Shown: piece after piece, positions 15,191 through 23,402 of the stretch
Numbering within the stretch: position 1 is the stretch's first letter
How the letters are laid out: each line of letters begins with the position of its first letter
DNA from: an uncultured Anaerolineae bacterium
Lineage (GTDB): Bacteria; Chloroflexota; Anaerolineae; Aggregatilineales; Phototrophicaceae
NCBI GenBank assembly: GCA_934216615.1
Contig: CAKQCB010000002.1
Span: forward strand, 554,409 to 618,408
Direction of reading: 5' to 3'
Length of the DNA: 64,000 bases
Position numbers and translations under genes: made by a program
The notes under the pieces: model-generated
The model's input: the letters and a program-made list of their open reading frames with translations, nothing else
The model's database searches: none
Told to the model about the DNA's origin: nothing

Positions 15191-16372
15191 TTAGCGAGCG
15201 CCGAGTGTCACTGGCACAACAATACTTTGCCCGTCACGAATCACTTGCAGATTCACCGCTTGTCCCGGGAGGGTATTTTCTGCCAAGTAAGAGATCAGAG
15301 CGGGCATATCGCGCACCGTGCTCCCATCAATCGCCGTGATGATGTCGAGCGAAGTTGGCACATCAAACCCATCAATCGTCACGGTTGAGCGCATATCAGG
15401 GCTTAACAGACCCGCACTTTCAGCAGGGCCATTGGCTAACACTTGTTGGATGACAACGCCTTGAGTATCAGAAGGCAGGTTTAACGCCTCCAGCACATCC
15501 AAGCTCATCCCGCGCCCTGTAATTCCCAAATAGCTGTAATTCATCTCACCCGACGTAATTAACGCCTCTGCGACCCGTCCGACTAAATTGCTCGGAATGG
15601 CGAAGCCAATCCCTGAATTGCTTTGCGTTTGGCTCACAATTTGGGCGTTGACCCCGATCACTTGCCCATTCAAGTTTAAGAGTGGACCACCGCTGTTGCC
15701 CGGGTTGATGGCCGCATCGGTTTGGATGACGGAACCAATCGAATAACCCGCAAGGCCATCGATACTACGCCCTAAAGCGCTGATGATCCCCGTCGTCATC
15801 GTCCAAGGTTGGTTGAACGGACTGCCCAACGCGATCACTTCTTGACCGATGAATAAATTATCGGAATCGGCCAACGTCACAGGGATCAATTCGTCAGAGG
15901 GGACATCCGTCACACGGATCACCGCCAAATCAGAATCAGGGTCATTCCCGATAACCTCACCGCGCACAATCCGCCCATTGAAGAAATTCACTTCAACGCG
16001 GAACGCATCTTGCACGACGTGGCTGTTCGTGACAATATGCCCTTCTTGATCGATGACAAAGCCCGTTCCCGTACTGCCAAATAACTGTGCTTGACGGAAA
16101 GCAGGGTTGGACACTTCACCAATCACGTTGATTGAAACAACAGACTGCGCGACTGCACCATAAACAGAGGCGTAAATCTGTTCATTTTGGGTCATGACGA
16201 CAGGCTGCATTTGACCTGCATCCTGCTGGTTGATGTGAATTCCGTTGGAATTCGCAGTGTCGATCAATGCGTCAGCGTAGGTAGAATTCACCGCTGTTCC
16301 GCCAATAAACGCAATTACGGCGATTAACAAGCCTGTTATCAACAGACCTAAGCGTTGTTTTATGGTGTGCAT
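15191..16372 (-). CDS. HtrA/DegP-like serine protease with PDZ domain
   Basis: A membrane-anchored trypsin-fold protease for envelope protein quality control. 393 residues: signal anchor at ~8-27, protease domain ~65-270 and one PDZ domain ~285-385. The catalytic triad is visible: His in VTNSHVVQDA, Asp in DSDLAVIRV and Ser in INPGNSGGPL. The PDZ core has LGITGRGM, VVIQQVLANGPAESAGL and ITAIDGS. AAGGAG lies about 12 nt before the ATG. It is transcribed divergently from a MocR-type regulator across 284 nt. One PDZ domain is typical for DegS/HhoA-size members. Confidence 0.96.
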   Translation of the reverse strand: MHTIKQRLGLLITGLLIAVIAFIGGTAVNSTYADALIDTANSNGIHINQQDAGQMQPVVMTQNEQIYASVYGAVAQSVVSINVIGEVSNPAFRQAQLFGSTGTGFVIDQEGHIVTNSHVVQDAFRVEVNFFNGRIVRGEVIGNDPDSDLAVIRVTDVPSDELIPVTLADSDNLFIGQEVIALGSPFNQPWTMTTGIISALGRSIDGLAGYSIGSVIQTDAAINPGNSGGPLLNLNGQVIGVNAQIVSQTQSNSGIGFAIPSNLVGRVAEALITSGEMNYSYLGITGRGMSLDVLEALNLPSDTQGVVIQQVLANGPAESAGLLSPDMRSTVTIDGFDVPTSLDIITAIDGSTVRDMPALISYLAENTLPGQAVNLQVIRDGQSIVVPVTLGAR

Positions 16373-16436
16373 TATAGAATTTATCTCCTTGTCACACTTT
16401 ATGGAGGTGACTAAAATCCATCTTCACTGTGTTTAT

Positions 16437-16465
16437 TAAGATAACTAAACTCAATAAGTATCTTA
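16437..16465. promoter_or_regulatory. inverted repeat in the htrA/mocR divergent region
   Basis: TAAGATA (16437-16443) and TATCTTA (16459-16465) are perfect 7-bp arms with a 15-nt spacer, midway between the two divergent starts. The whole 284-nt gap is AT-rich. A regulator site is possible, but the composition makes chance arms easy. Confidence 0.3.
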
Positions 16466-16656
16466 CTTTGTCGCTCTTAGAATTAACTAAGATCAAAATT
16501 AATCCTATGTTGGATAACTGTAAAATCCAGTTTACATTTTCAGGCTGTTCAGGACATGGAAAAGGCTCTAGACACAATCATCAGAGTTTTGTATTAATTA
16601 CAACTAATTATAGTAAATTAATATTTGCCTGACTTTAGGCCAGTGAGCCGAATATA

Positions 16657-18165
16657 TTGAAAACCCTATCGATAGAGACGCTGCTCTCAGAGATTCAGTT
16701 AGATTCTGAATCAACCGTTCCTTTATATAAACAGTTATACCAACAACTACATCAAGCGATTGTAGAGGGGAAATTCCCCCCAGGAATCTATTTACAATCC
16801 ACCCGTGACCTCTCAAAAATCCTGAAAGTTTCTCGTAATACAGTTTTACAAGCGATTCAACAACTCATTGCTGAAGGATTTTTAGAAGCAAAAGCAGGGT
16901 CTGGAACTCGCATTACCAGCAACCTTCCGCGCAACTTCTTCTGGAAAGACTATACTGAACAAACCCACGAAAAAGAGCCTGTCAGTATACGCTCCATTTC
17001 CAGACGTGGAGAAACTTACGCAGCGGGGAAATTCACCAATCGTCAAAAGATGGACGGGCCGTATATATTCACCCTCTCCGTCCCTGCTTTAGATCATTTC
17101 CCTGTGGAGATGTGGTCGAGGCTCGTGGCACGGCATCATCGCAAAGCGAGCCTGAATCTGTTTGATTACAACGTGGGGGAACCCGCAGGGTATCAACCGC
17201 TTCGTGAAGCGATTGCGAATTATGTTCAGGTTGTGCGCGGGGTCAAATGTACCGCTGAACAAGTCATCATCACCAATGGCGCACAGCACGCCATCTTCCT
17301 CGCGACGCAAGTCCTGCTCGACCCGGGCGATAAAGTGTGGCTGGAAAACCCCGGGCACATCGGCACCCGCTCGATCTTACAAGCCTCGAACGCCAAAATT
17401 GTCTCTGTCCCTGTGGATAATCACGGTTTGAATGTGGAAGCGGGGATTCGCCTCGCACCCGACGCTTCGATGGTCTGCATCACCCCCCATCAAATGCCGG
17501 TGGGTAGTTTGATGAACCTGAAGCGTCGCCTTGAACTGTTGCGCTGGGCGCGTGAAGAAGGCGCTTGGATTCTGGAAGATGATTACGATCACGAATTCAC
17601 CTATCGCGGAAGGCCGATTATGTCCTTGCAAGGCTTGGACAATGCCAACCGCGTCATTTACATCGGCACGTTTAGCAAGTCGATGTTTCCTAGCTTACGC
17701 ATCGGCTATATGATCGTCCCTCATGATCTCGTCCAGCCTTTGAGCATGGCGCGCCTCACAATAGATGTGCAAACCTCAACGATTCAGCAAGCCGCGCTGG
17801 CAGACTTCATCCACAAAGGTTATTTATCAAACCACATTCGGCGTATGCGCAAGCTGTACGGACAGCGACGCAATCACCTGTTGAAGTTGCTCTCGAAAGA
17901 ATTGAGCGAATGGGTGACGCCGGGCATCGCGACGACAGGTTTCCACATGATGGCATGGCTTCATTCCGATATTTCAGACAAAGTTATTTGCGAAGAAGGA
18001 CGGAAACACGGCTTGAGCCTTGTGCCCGTTTCAAACCTGTATATCGGAAAAGCCCTGCGCAGTGGTCTACTGCTCGGTTATGCCGCCACCGATGAGGAAA
18101 ACATGACCAAAGGCGTGATGATCCTCAAAAAAATTCTTCAGGAATACAGCGCGCGCCCGTCTTAA
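16657..18165 (+). CDS. MocR/PdxR-type regulator (GntR HTH + aminotransferase-like domain)
   Basis: A chimeric transcription factor: N-terminal GntR winged helix (residues ~18-88: PLYKQLYQQLHQAI, STRDLSKILKVSRNTVLQA, AKAGSGTRI) and a C-terminal fold-type-I aminotransferase domain (~115-500). PLP-site signatures are present: ITNGAQHAI, NPGHIGTRS, LEDDYDHEF and the Schiff-base Lys in GTFSKSMFPSLRIGY. Members sense PLP, GABA, taurine or similar amines. 502 residues, typical length. The reading frame begins with TTG at 16657; no ATG lies nearby, and only a weak AGTGAG precedes it. No pdxS/T, gabT or transporter gene adjoins, so the target is unknown. It ends 3 nt before the stop of the convergent lipoprotein gene. 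Confidence 0.93.
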   Translation: MKTLSIETLLSEIQLDSESTVPLYKQLYQQLHQAIVEGKFPPGIYLQSTRDLSKILKVSRNTVLQAIQQLIAEGFLEAKAGSGTRITSNLPRNFFWKDYTEQTHEKEPVSIRSISRRGETYAAGKFTNRQKMDGPYIFTLSVPALDHFPVEMWSRLVARHHRKASLNLFDYNVGEPAGYQPLREAIANYVQVVRGVKCTAEQVIITNGAQHAIFLATQVLLDPGDKVWLENPGHIGTRSILQASNAKIVSVPVDNHGLNVEAGIRLAPDASMVCITPHQMPVGSLMNLKRRLELLRWAREEGAWILEDDYDHEFTYRGRPIMSLQGLDNANRVIYIGTFSKSMFPSLRIGYMIVPHDLVQPLSMARLTIDVQTSTIQQAALADFIHKGYLSNHIRRMRKLYGQRRNHLLKLLSKELSEWVTPGIATTGFHMMAWLHSDISDKVICEEGRKHGLSLVPVSNLYIGKALRSGLLLGYAATDEENMTKGVMILKKILQEYSARPS

Positions 18166-18168
18166 ACG

Positions 18169-18759
18169 TCACGCGCCGATCAGCAAGCGCACATCATAAT
18201 CCGCCTTGCCATGAATCCCGATCCAGAAGGGGCGAACCAGCTCATAGTTGCACGTCCCTTCTGTGACAAGGCGCACTGAAATGGCATAAATCATCGCGAC
18301 ATCATCTTGACGAATATCGGTAATTTCGTGGTGCGCACTACATCCCCGTCCACGCGACCACGTCCCCGCTAAAATTCTCCCTTCCGAAAAGTCGAACGTC
18401 CCCCGCGTGATGGGATGTGAACACAAGCCACTGCTGTCGGCGAGGTCGTACAAGTTGGTTAAAGCCTCGGGCACACGGAAGATGAAAACCTGTCCCGCCG
18501 CGTCATAGACCGATTCAAAACATAATCCCTGCATGATGCTCGTTTCATCCGTCCATGGGTACGGGGATTCTGTACGTACAACATCCGGCATGAGCAAATC
18601 TGTCGGGGTGGCTAACAGGTCAGCGGTGGCGGTGATGGCGGGCGTGGCGGTAGGTTCGGGCGCGTCGCGTAAACACCCGCTGAGTAATACGGCGTATAAG
18701 AGAAAAAGAACAAATAACTTGAATCTTTTCGATAATCGATTTTGGATATTCAAAAGCAT
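18169..18759 (-). CDS. putative lipoprotein of unknown function
   Basis: 196 residues. The start MLLNIQNRLSKRFKLFVLFLL leads into AVLLSGCLRDAPEPTATP, a signal peptide with a lipobox (LLSGC) followed by a Pro/Thr-rich tether. The mature part (~40-196) has several Cys (GLCFESV, GLCSHPI, GRGCSAHHEI, GTCNYEL), which fits an exported, perhaps disulfide-bonded domain. I do not recognise the family. It is monocistronic, convergent with the MocR gene (3-nt gap), and divergent from the phosphoesterase gene. Confidence 0.75.
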   Translation of the reverse strand: MLLNIQNRLSKRFKLFVLFLLYAVLLSGCLRDAPEPTATPAITATADLLATPTDLLMPDVVRTESPYPWTDETSIMQGLCFESVYDAAGQVFIFRVPEALTNLYDLADSSGLCSHPITRGTFDFSEGRILAGTWSRGRGCSAHHEITDIRQDDVAMIYAISVRLVTEGTCNYELVRPFWIGIHGKADYDVRLLIGA

Positions 18760-18791
18760 ATATTCTCAAGTAGAATCGCTTATTAAAGCAT

Positions 18792-18799
18792 GATATGAT
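18792..18799 (+). promoter_or_regulatory. extended -10 element (with TGN) of the phosphoesterase gene
   Basis: TGATATGAT spans 18791-18799: TG, one base, then TATGAT. It lies about 60 nt upstream of the ATG at 18859. The -35 candidate TAGAAT (18771-18776) matches only 3 of 6. Confidence 0.35.
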
Positions 18800-18858
18800 A
18801 CGCTCATATTATCTTCAACGTTATCAATACCACTGCCCATTTTTCGGACTTATTTTAC

Positions 18859-19590
18859 ATGCGTATTCTTATCATATCTGATATTCACGCGAACCTCACG
18901 GCTTTTGAAACCGTCTTAAAAGACGCCAAAGGCGATTGGGATTACGTTTGGTGTTTAGGCGATGTTGTTGGTTATGGGCCAGACCCGAATGAATGCGTTG
19001 AAACTTTAAAACAACTGCCTCATTTATGCCTTGCCGGAAACCATGACTGGGCGGCTTTAAACCGTCTGGACATCCGCACCTTTAACCCCGACGCACGCCG
19101 AGCTGTGGATTGGACACGCGACACCCTCACCGCAGAGAACATCCGTTATTTAGAAGATTTACCCGTCACCTTTGTGATTGGGAATTATACGTTAGTGCAT
19201 GGCAGTCCACGCGAACCTGTATGGGAATATATTTTAGAACCCTACTTTGCCGCGCTGAACTTTTCGCATTTTGAAACGCCATACTGTCTGGTTGGGCACA
19301 CCCATCACCCCATCATTTATGAATTGGTGAGTGAACAAGGGGATTGTGAAGCGGTACAGCCGATCTATCGTCAAGAGCGCTATTTAAATGGTCGTCGTTT
19401 GATCATCAATCCGGGCAGTGTCGGCCAACCGCGTGACACCAACCCCGACGCAGCGTATGCCATCCTTGATGACGAGACCAACATGATTGAACACCGTCGG
19501 GTCGCTTATGATATCCCTGCGGTGCAAGCGCGTATGCGCAAACATGATATGCCCGAACGCTTGATCACCCGTTTGGAACATGGATGGTGA
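18859..19590 (+). CDS. calcineurin-like metallophosphoesterase (YfcE/ApaH-type fold)
   Basis: A dinuclear-metal phosphoesterase, 243 residues, cytosolic. Metal ligands are all visible: Asp8 and His10 (ISDIHANL), Asp in LGDVVGYGPDP, Asn-His in LAGNHDWAA, His in LVHGSPREP and GHTHHP. The PGSVGQPRD motif is typical of the subfamily often annotated as phosphodiesterase/diadenosine-tetraphosphatase-like. The substrate cannot be told. The stop lies 4 nt before the start of the DtxR-family regulator, so the pair is probably co-translated; phosphoesterases of this fold are Mn-dependent, which may be the functional link. Confidence 0.93.
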   Translation: MRILIISDIHANLTAFETVLKDAKGDWDYVWCLGDVVGYGPDPNECVETLKQLPHLCLAGNHDWAALNRLDIRTFNPDARRAVDWTRDTLTAENIRYLEDLPVTFVIGNYTLVHGSPREPVWEYILEPYFAALNFSHFETPYCLVGHTHHPIIYELVSEQGDCEAVQPIYRQERYLNGRRLIINPGSVGQPRDTNPDAAYAILDDETNMIEHRRVAYDIPAVQARMRKHDMPERLITRLEHGW

Positions 19591-19594
19591 TGTG

Positions 19595-20323
19595 ATGAAA
19601 CCACGCCGTATCATTGAAACAGAGAGCACCGACAGCCCTGAAGAAGTCGCCAGCGATGGACTCACCAGCGCGATGCGCCAGTACCTCGCTGAAATCTACC
19701 GTCTGAGCGAGCGTGAAGGGACAGAATCCGGCTATATCAGCACATCATCATTGGCTTATGCGTTGGAAGTCAGCCCGCCTGCAGTGAACCGCATGGTTGG
19801 CAAACTGCGCGAGTTATCCCTGCTGGAACATGAACCCTATCAAGGCATTCGGCTGACCAACACGGGACAAACCGAAGCCTTAAAAACCCTGCGTGTACAT
19901 CGTATTATCGAAGCCTTCTTAGTCAACGTGATGAATTTTCAATGGCATGAAATCCACAGCGAAGCCAAAGAAATGAGTTACGAAATCAGCGATATGCTCT
20001 TGAACCGCATGTATGAAATGGCGGGGAAACCTAAGTTCTGCCCTCATGGTGAGCCGATCCCTGACGAAGAAGGTCGTATCGAGTTTGAGCCGGACATCAT
20101 CGCTGTTGATGCACCGCTCAAGACACCTGTAAAAATCAGCCGTGTGATGACCCGCGAAACCGACCGTTTGCAATATTTGGCGGCGCTGGGGCTAACCCCC
20201 GGCACCACTTTCCAAGTCATTCATATTGCGCCGTTTAGTGGGCCGATCCAACTCCACATTGGCTCTGAATATCGCATCATCGGGCATAACCTCGCCGAGA
20301 TGCTTCGGGTGCATGTGGAATAA
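19595..20323 (+). CDS. DtxR/MntR-family metal-dependent regulator
   Basis: A metal-sensing repressor: N-terminal winged helix (~20-85; MRQYLAEIYRLSEREG, ISTSSLAYALEVSPPAVNRMVGKL), a dimerisation/metal domain (~85-150; HRIIEAFLVNVMNFQWHEIH, FCPHGEPIPD with His/Cys ligands) and a C-terminal FeoA/SH3-like domain (~165-240). The three-domain layout fits IdeR/DtxR more than the short MntR. An ATG at 19580 overlaps the upstream stop, but the ATG at 19595 has GGTGA just before it and is preferred. The 30-residue N-terminal tail is polar. An iron-uptake cassette is about 35 kb away in this window; no DtxR-type operator was recognised there. Confidence 0.92.
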   Translation: MKPRRIIETESTDSPEEVASDGLTSAMRQYLAEIYRLSEREGTESGYISTSSLAYALEVSPPAVNRMVGKLRELSLLEHEPYQGIRLTNTGQTEALKTLRVHRIIEAFLVNVMNFQWHEIHSEAKEMSYEISDMLLNRMYEMAGKPKFCPHGEPIPDEEGRIEFEPDIIAVDAPLKTPVKISRVMTRETDRLQYLAALGLTPGTTFQVIHIAPFSGPIQLHIGSEYRIIGHNLAEMLRVHVE

Positions 20324-20330
20324 CCCCCAC

Positions 20331-21095
20331 TTATAACCCAAAGTACATTTGATCCCGTCGATACGATACCCTTACAGGAACCCCGCGTGAGGGTATTTTT
20401 TCGCGTAAATCCGGACGGTTCACGCGCACCTCACCCGTTAACACCTTCCCCTGTGGAGAAACAAATTTAAAGTAGAATGTCACCCCATACAAGCCGGGCA
20501 GGGCGACTTTTGGCGGGATCGTCTCGACCAGTTCGCCCGTCAGTAATTGACCATGCATGATCAACCACTGCCTGAAAACGTTGAACAGACAAAATGACGC
20601 TGTGGCTAACGCGCCCAACGGAACCAACCAGCGTAACAATTCATACGTTGTGCGCTGAATCGGCTGTCCATCAATGATCATCCATGACGGTGTGTTGGCA
20701 TCATAAATCACGCTCAGGCGTTCCCCCGCGCTTTGCAGAACGGGTAAACGTCCCCATAATTCCGAACCGACAGGGGCAGATTGTTCGTAATCCTGCCCAC
20801 CTACGCGGTAGCGTACCGTGACCATGCCGCCGCTCAAAAACGGAATCCCCGTAGGGACCGCGGAAACAATGTCCGCGCGGATGCGTAACCCTTGCGTTTC
20901 GATGCGCACAAAATGATCAACTTGTTGGGAAAAGGCGGAATAGGCAAGCGCCGCGCTCACGATCAACAGTACCGCAATCACGATGAAAAAAATCTGCTTG
21001 CCGAAACCTGTCCGTTTACCGCCTCGCGCCAACTTTTTATAACGTCGGTTCATGACAAAAACGGGGACTCTTGGTTGGCTTTCTGGTAACGACAT
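20331..21095 (-). CDS. DUF3592-like membrane protein, array copy 4 (divergent)
   Basis: 254 residues. TM1 at ~32-53 (IFFIVIAVLLIVSAALAYSAF), an outside DUF3592-like domain (~60-150: ADIVSAVPT, VTVRYRVGGQDYEQSAP, LSVIYDANTPS), TM2 at ~165-187 and a cytoplasmic tail (~190-254) ending VPVRVSYRRDQMYFGL. It is the last and most divergent of four tandem paralogs: the central SNAFY-type segment of the others is replaced by SELWG. The ORF starts 5 nt after the preceding copy and ends 7 nt from the convergent regulator gene. Function unknown. Confidence 0.82.
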   Translation of the reverse strand: MSLPESQPRVPVFVMNRRYKKLARGGKRTGFGKQIFFIVIAVLLIVSAALAYSAFSQQVDHFVRIETQGLRIRADIVSAVPTGIPFLSGGMVTVRYRVGGQDYEQSAPVGSELWGRLPVLQSAGERLSVIYDANTPSWMIIDGQPIQRTTYELLRWLVPLGALATASFCLFNVFRQWLIMHGQLLTGELVETIPPKVALPGLYGVTFYFKFVSPQGKVLTGEVRVNRPDLREKIPSRGVPVRVSYRRDQMYFGL

Positions 21096-21100
21096 CGACG

Positions 21101-21865
21101 TTACAACCCACGAAACATCGTATCATTTGCATACAGTACAAGGATGGGCATACCCTGACGCGGAAGGCGTTTCCCGCGCAGATCACGGCGGTTATAAGTC
21201 ACCTTCCTCGTGAGATATTTTCCTGAAGGGGATTGAAAACCGTAGTTGAATAACAGCGTGTAGTCGTTGCCGAAAATCCCACGCCGACCGCCAAGCGCCG
21301 TCACAGAGATTAACTCGCCCATAATGCGCTGACCATTGATGATTTTGTTATTCACGCGCTCCAGAATCAACAAAATAAGCGCGAGGATCACCGTAGAGGC
21401 GAGGATGAGGTTGCGCGGGATGAATAACTCTGACTGCGCATAATCATCATCGACAAAACGCACAAACGAGGGGTCGTTATGATCGTAATAAATTTCATGC
21501 TCAGTGCCGACTTCAACATCAGAAAAAAACGGGTTCGAGACGCGAAGCATCGTCTGATAATTTTCAGATTCAACACGGTAATTCAGCGTCAAATAGTTAT
21601 TTGACGCATAACGCGAAAACCGCTGACTTTTATTCTCTACCGTTGCGATCACCCGTGTATTGGTACTGACCATACTTTCATAACGCTGTATTTGATACGT
21701 AAACCACGCCAACGCTACCACACCAGCAATCAGCAAAATAAAGATCACGCCCCAATAAATGACATGGTTACGCGTATTTGCGTTCTCTCTCAACAAGTTC
21801 TTATGAGAGGGTTTCATCAAAAAATAGGGCGCTGCGGTTCCTGCTTGTGGATCAGTCATGATCAT
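21101..21865 (-). CDS. DUF3592-like membrane protein, array copy 3
   Basis: 254 residues. The N-terminal tail MKPSHKNLLREN is shared in pattern with the other copies. TM1 ~35-57, outside domain ~65-145 (VIATVENKSQ, YLTLNYRVESENYQT, RVSNPFF, EIYYDHNDPSF), TM2 ~152-172 (LILASTVILALILLILE) and an inner domain ~178-254 (IMGELISVTALGG, FNYGFQSPSGKYLTRKV, MPILVLYANDTMFRGL). The start overlaps the stop of the upstream copy by 4 nt. The outer and inner soluble parts look like two related beta-rich units. Function unknown. Confidence 0.85.
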   Translation of the reverse strand: MIMTDPQAGTAAPYFLMKPSHKNLLRENANTRNHVIYWGVIFILLIAGVVALAWFTYQIQRYESMVSTNTRVIATVENKSQRFSRYASNNYLTLNYRVESENYQTMLRVSNPFFSDVEVGTEHEIYYDHNDPSFVRFVDDDYAQSELFIPRNLILASTVILALILLILERVNNKIINGQRIMGELISVTALGGRRGIFGNDYTLLFNYGFQSPSGKYLTRKVTYNRRDLRGKRLPRQGMPILVLYANDTMFRGL

Positions 21866-22617
21866 AGTCCGCGAAACAAGGTGTCATTCACATAAAGGAC
21901 AATAACAGGTGTTCCCGCTTTCGGCAACCATCTTGAAGTCCCTAAATCGGGACGGTTGTGCATCGTTTTCTTCCGAAGTTGTTTACCTTGAGGGGTGGTA
22001 AAACGATAATCAAAGTGGACATGTTGACCCCGCGCACTGGTAAAACGTGCCTCAACAAGGTGACCATTGAGCCTTTGCCCTTTGGAAAGACGGTGATTGC
22101 GAACGTCGATGAAAAGTGTATAAGAGGCCGACACCAACATAAAAAGCGGGATGCCTACAAAAGGAATATGCAGGTTGGTCTTCATGTGGTCATCGTCCAC
22201 CAACAGGATAAAGTTGGGGTCGGACGGATCGTAATAGAGCGCCAGTGACATACCTTGTTGCACACGTTCATAGAAGGCATTAGATATCTGAATCGCCGTC
22301 TCGTAAGCTTGTCCCTCCACTGTATAGGCTAAGCGCACACGGCTCACTGGAAGTTGTTGGGTATAAGTTTGCCAGACATCCTCGACAGTCGCTTGAACAA
22401 CATGATCAGACGTTTGAAGCGTCGCATAATGTTGGATTTGGGGGCCAAAATAGACTAGCGCGCCTACCCCGATGCTCAATAGGATGAGCGCAATTGCCCC
22501 CATGATATAGCTGTTGCCGATCCGTGTCGATTTACCCGTCAAAAGTTTCTGATGTTTTGGGTTCATGAGAAACGGCGCAGGCGGAATCCGCTCAGCAGAA
22601 GCGTCTTGCATCCTCAT
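21862..22617 (-). CDS. DUF3592-like membrane protein, array copy 2
   Basis: 251 residues. MNPKHQKLLTGKSTRIGNS precedes TM1 (~35-58). The outside DUF3592-like part reads VQATVEDVWQT, VRLAYTVEGQAYETAIQISNAFY and LALYYDPSDPNFIL, the family pattern of a beta-rich domain with a YDPxDP turn. TM2 is at ~150-170; the inner part ends TPVIVLYVNDTLFRGL. Clearly closest to copy 1 (shared RIGNSYIM and QISNAFY). It overlaps copy 1 and copy 3 by 4 nt each. Function unknown; the surrounding long run of surface-glycan genes is on the same strand. Confidence 0.86.
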   Translation of the reverse strand: MRMQDASAERIPPAPFLMNPKHQKLLTGKSTRIGNSYIMGAIALILLSIGVGALVYFGPQIQHYATLQTSDHVVQATVEDVWQTYTQQLPVSRVRLAYTVEGQAYETAIQISNAFYERVQQGMSLALYYDPSDPNFILLVDDDHMKTNLHIPFVGIPLFMLVSASYTLFIDVRNHRLSKGQRLNGHLVEARFTSARGQHVHFDYRFTTPQGKQLRKKTMHNRPDLGTSRWLPKAGTPVIVLYVNDTLFRGL

Positions 22618-23345
22618 AAACCTCGAAAGGTTCTCTCATTCAGATACAACACAATCACCGGTGTTCCTGTAGTGGGCAATGTTTTTGACTTCCACAAATC
22701 CGGCCGACCAATCAACATCTTTTTCTTGAGGAGCTTGCCTTCAGGGGTATAAAACCCGTATTCAAACCGGACTTGTCGCCCTTTGGCACTGCCATAATTG
22801 ACAGCGAGAAGTTCACCCGCAATCATCTGCCCTTTGGACACTTTGCGGTTTCTATAGTCCATAAACATCATGAGGAGCGCGGGAATCACCGTAAAAACAG
22901 GGATTAACACACGCGGAATTTGCAGATCATCTTTCGCTTCGGAATCACGGACGGGCAAGACAAACGAGGGGTCATTCTTGTCAAAATAGAGATCAATCGT
23001 CATGCCTTCGCTGACGCGATTATAAAACGCATTCGATATCTGAAGGGTGACGGTGTAACTTTCCCCGCTCACAACATAATTAAGCGTAAGCCTGCTGTTA
23101 CGACTACCGCGCCGTGAACGGGTTTGACGCGCTTCTTCAATCGTGGCTTGGACGATATTTCCAGCGCCTTGTATCGTCTCATAGCGCTGGATCACCATCG
23201 TGAAATAGATGATTGACCCGACGCCGATGGCTAAAAGAACCAGCGCGATTGACCACATGATATAGCTGTTGCCAATGCGCTTGGCTTCTCCGTCCACAAA
23301 CTTTTGATTGCGGCGATCCATCACAAAATAATTCGGTTGCATCAT
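22614..23345 (-). CDS. DUF3592-like membrane protein, array copy 1
   Basis: 243 residues, first of the four tandem copies. MDRRNQKFVDGEAKRIGNSY leads into TM1 (~30-52). The outer domain has VQATIEEARQTRS, RLTLNYVVSGESYTVTLQIS and IDLYFDKNDPSFVL; TM2 is at ~140-160. The inner domain has IAGELLAVNYGSAKGRQVRFEYGF and ends TPVIVLYLNERTFRGL. It is preceded by 57 nt after the hydratase gene and overlaps copy 2 by 4 nt, so the four are surely one transcript. No catalytic motif is visible; a scaffold or sensor role is possible but unproven. Confidence 0.86.
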   Translation of the reverse strand: MMQPNYFVMDRRNQKFVDGEAKRIGNSYIMWSIALVLLAIGVGSIIYFTMVIQRYETIQGAGNIVQATIEEARQTRSRRGSRNSRLTLNYVVSGESYTVTLQISNAFYNRVSEGMTIDLYFDKNDPSFVLPVRDSEAKDDLQIPRVLIPVFTVIPALLMMFMDYRNRKVSKGQMIAGELLAVNYGSAKGRQVRFEYGFYTPEGKLLKKKMLIGRPDLWKSKTLPTTGTPVIVLYLNERTFRGL

Positions 23346-23402
23346 GTTCCTTTCCGTGATGTCAACAGGGGTGCTCCGTTTTCATGACATCTTCAGCCGC
23401 TT

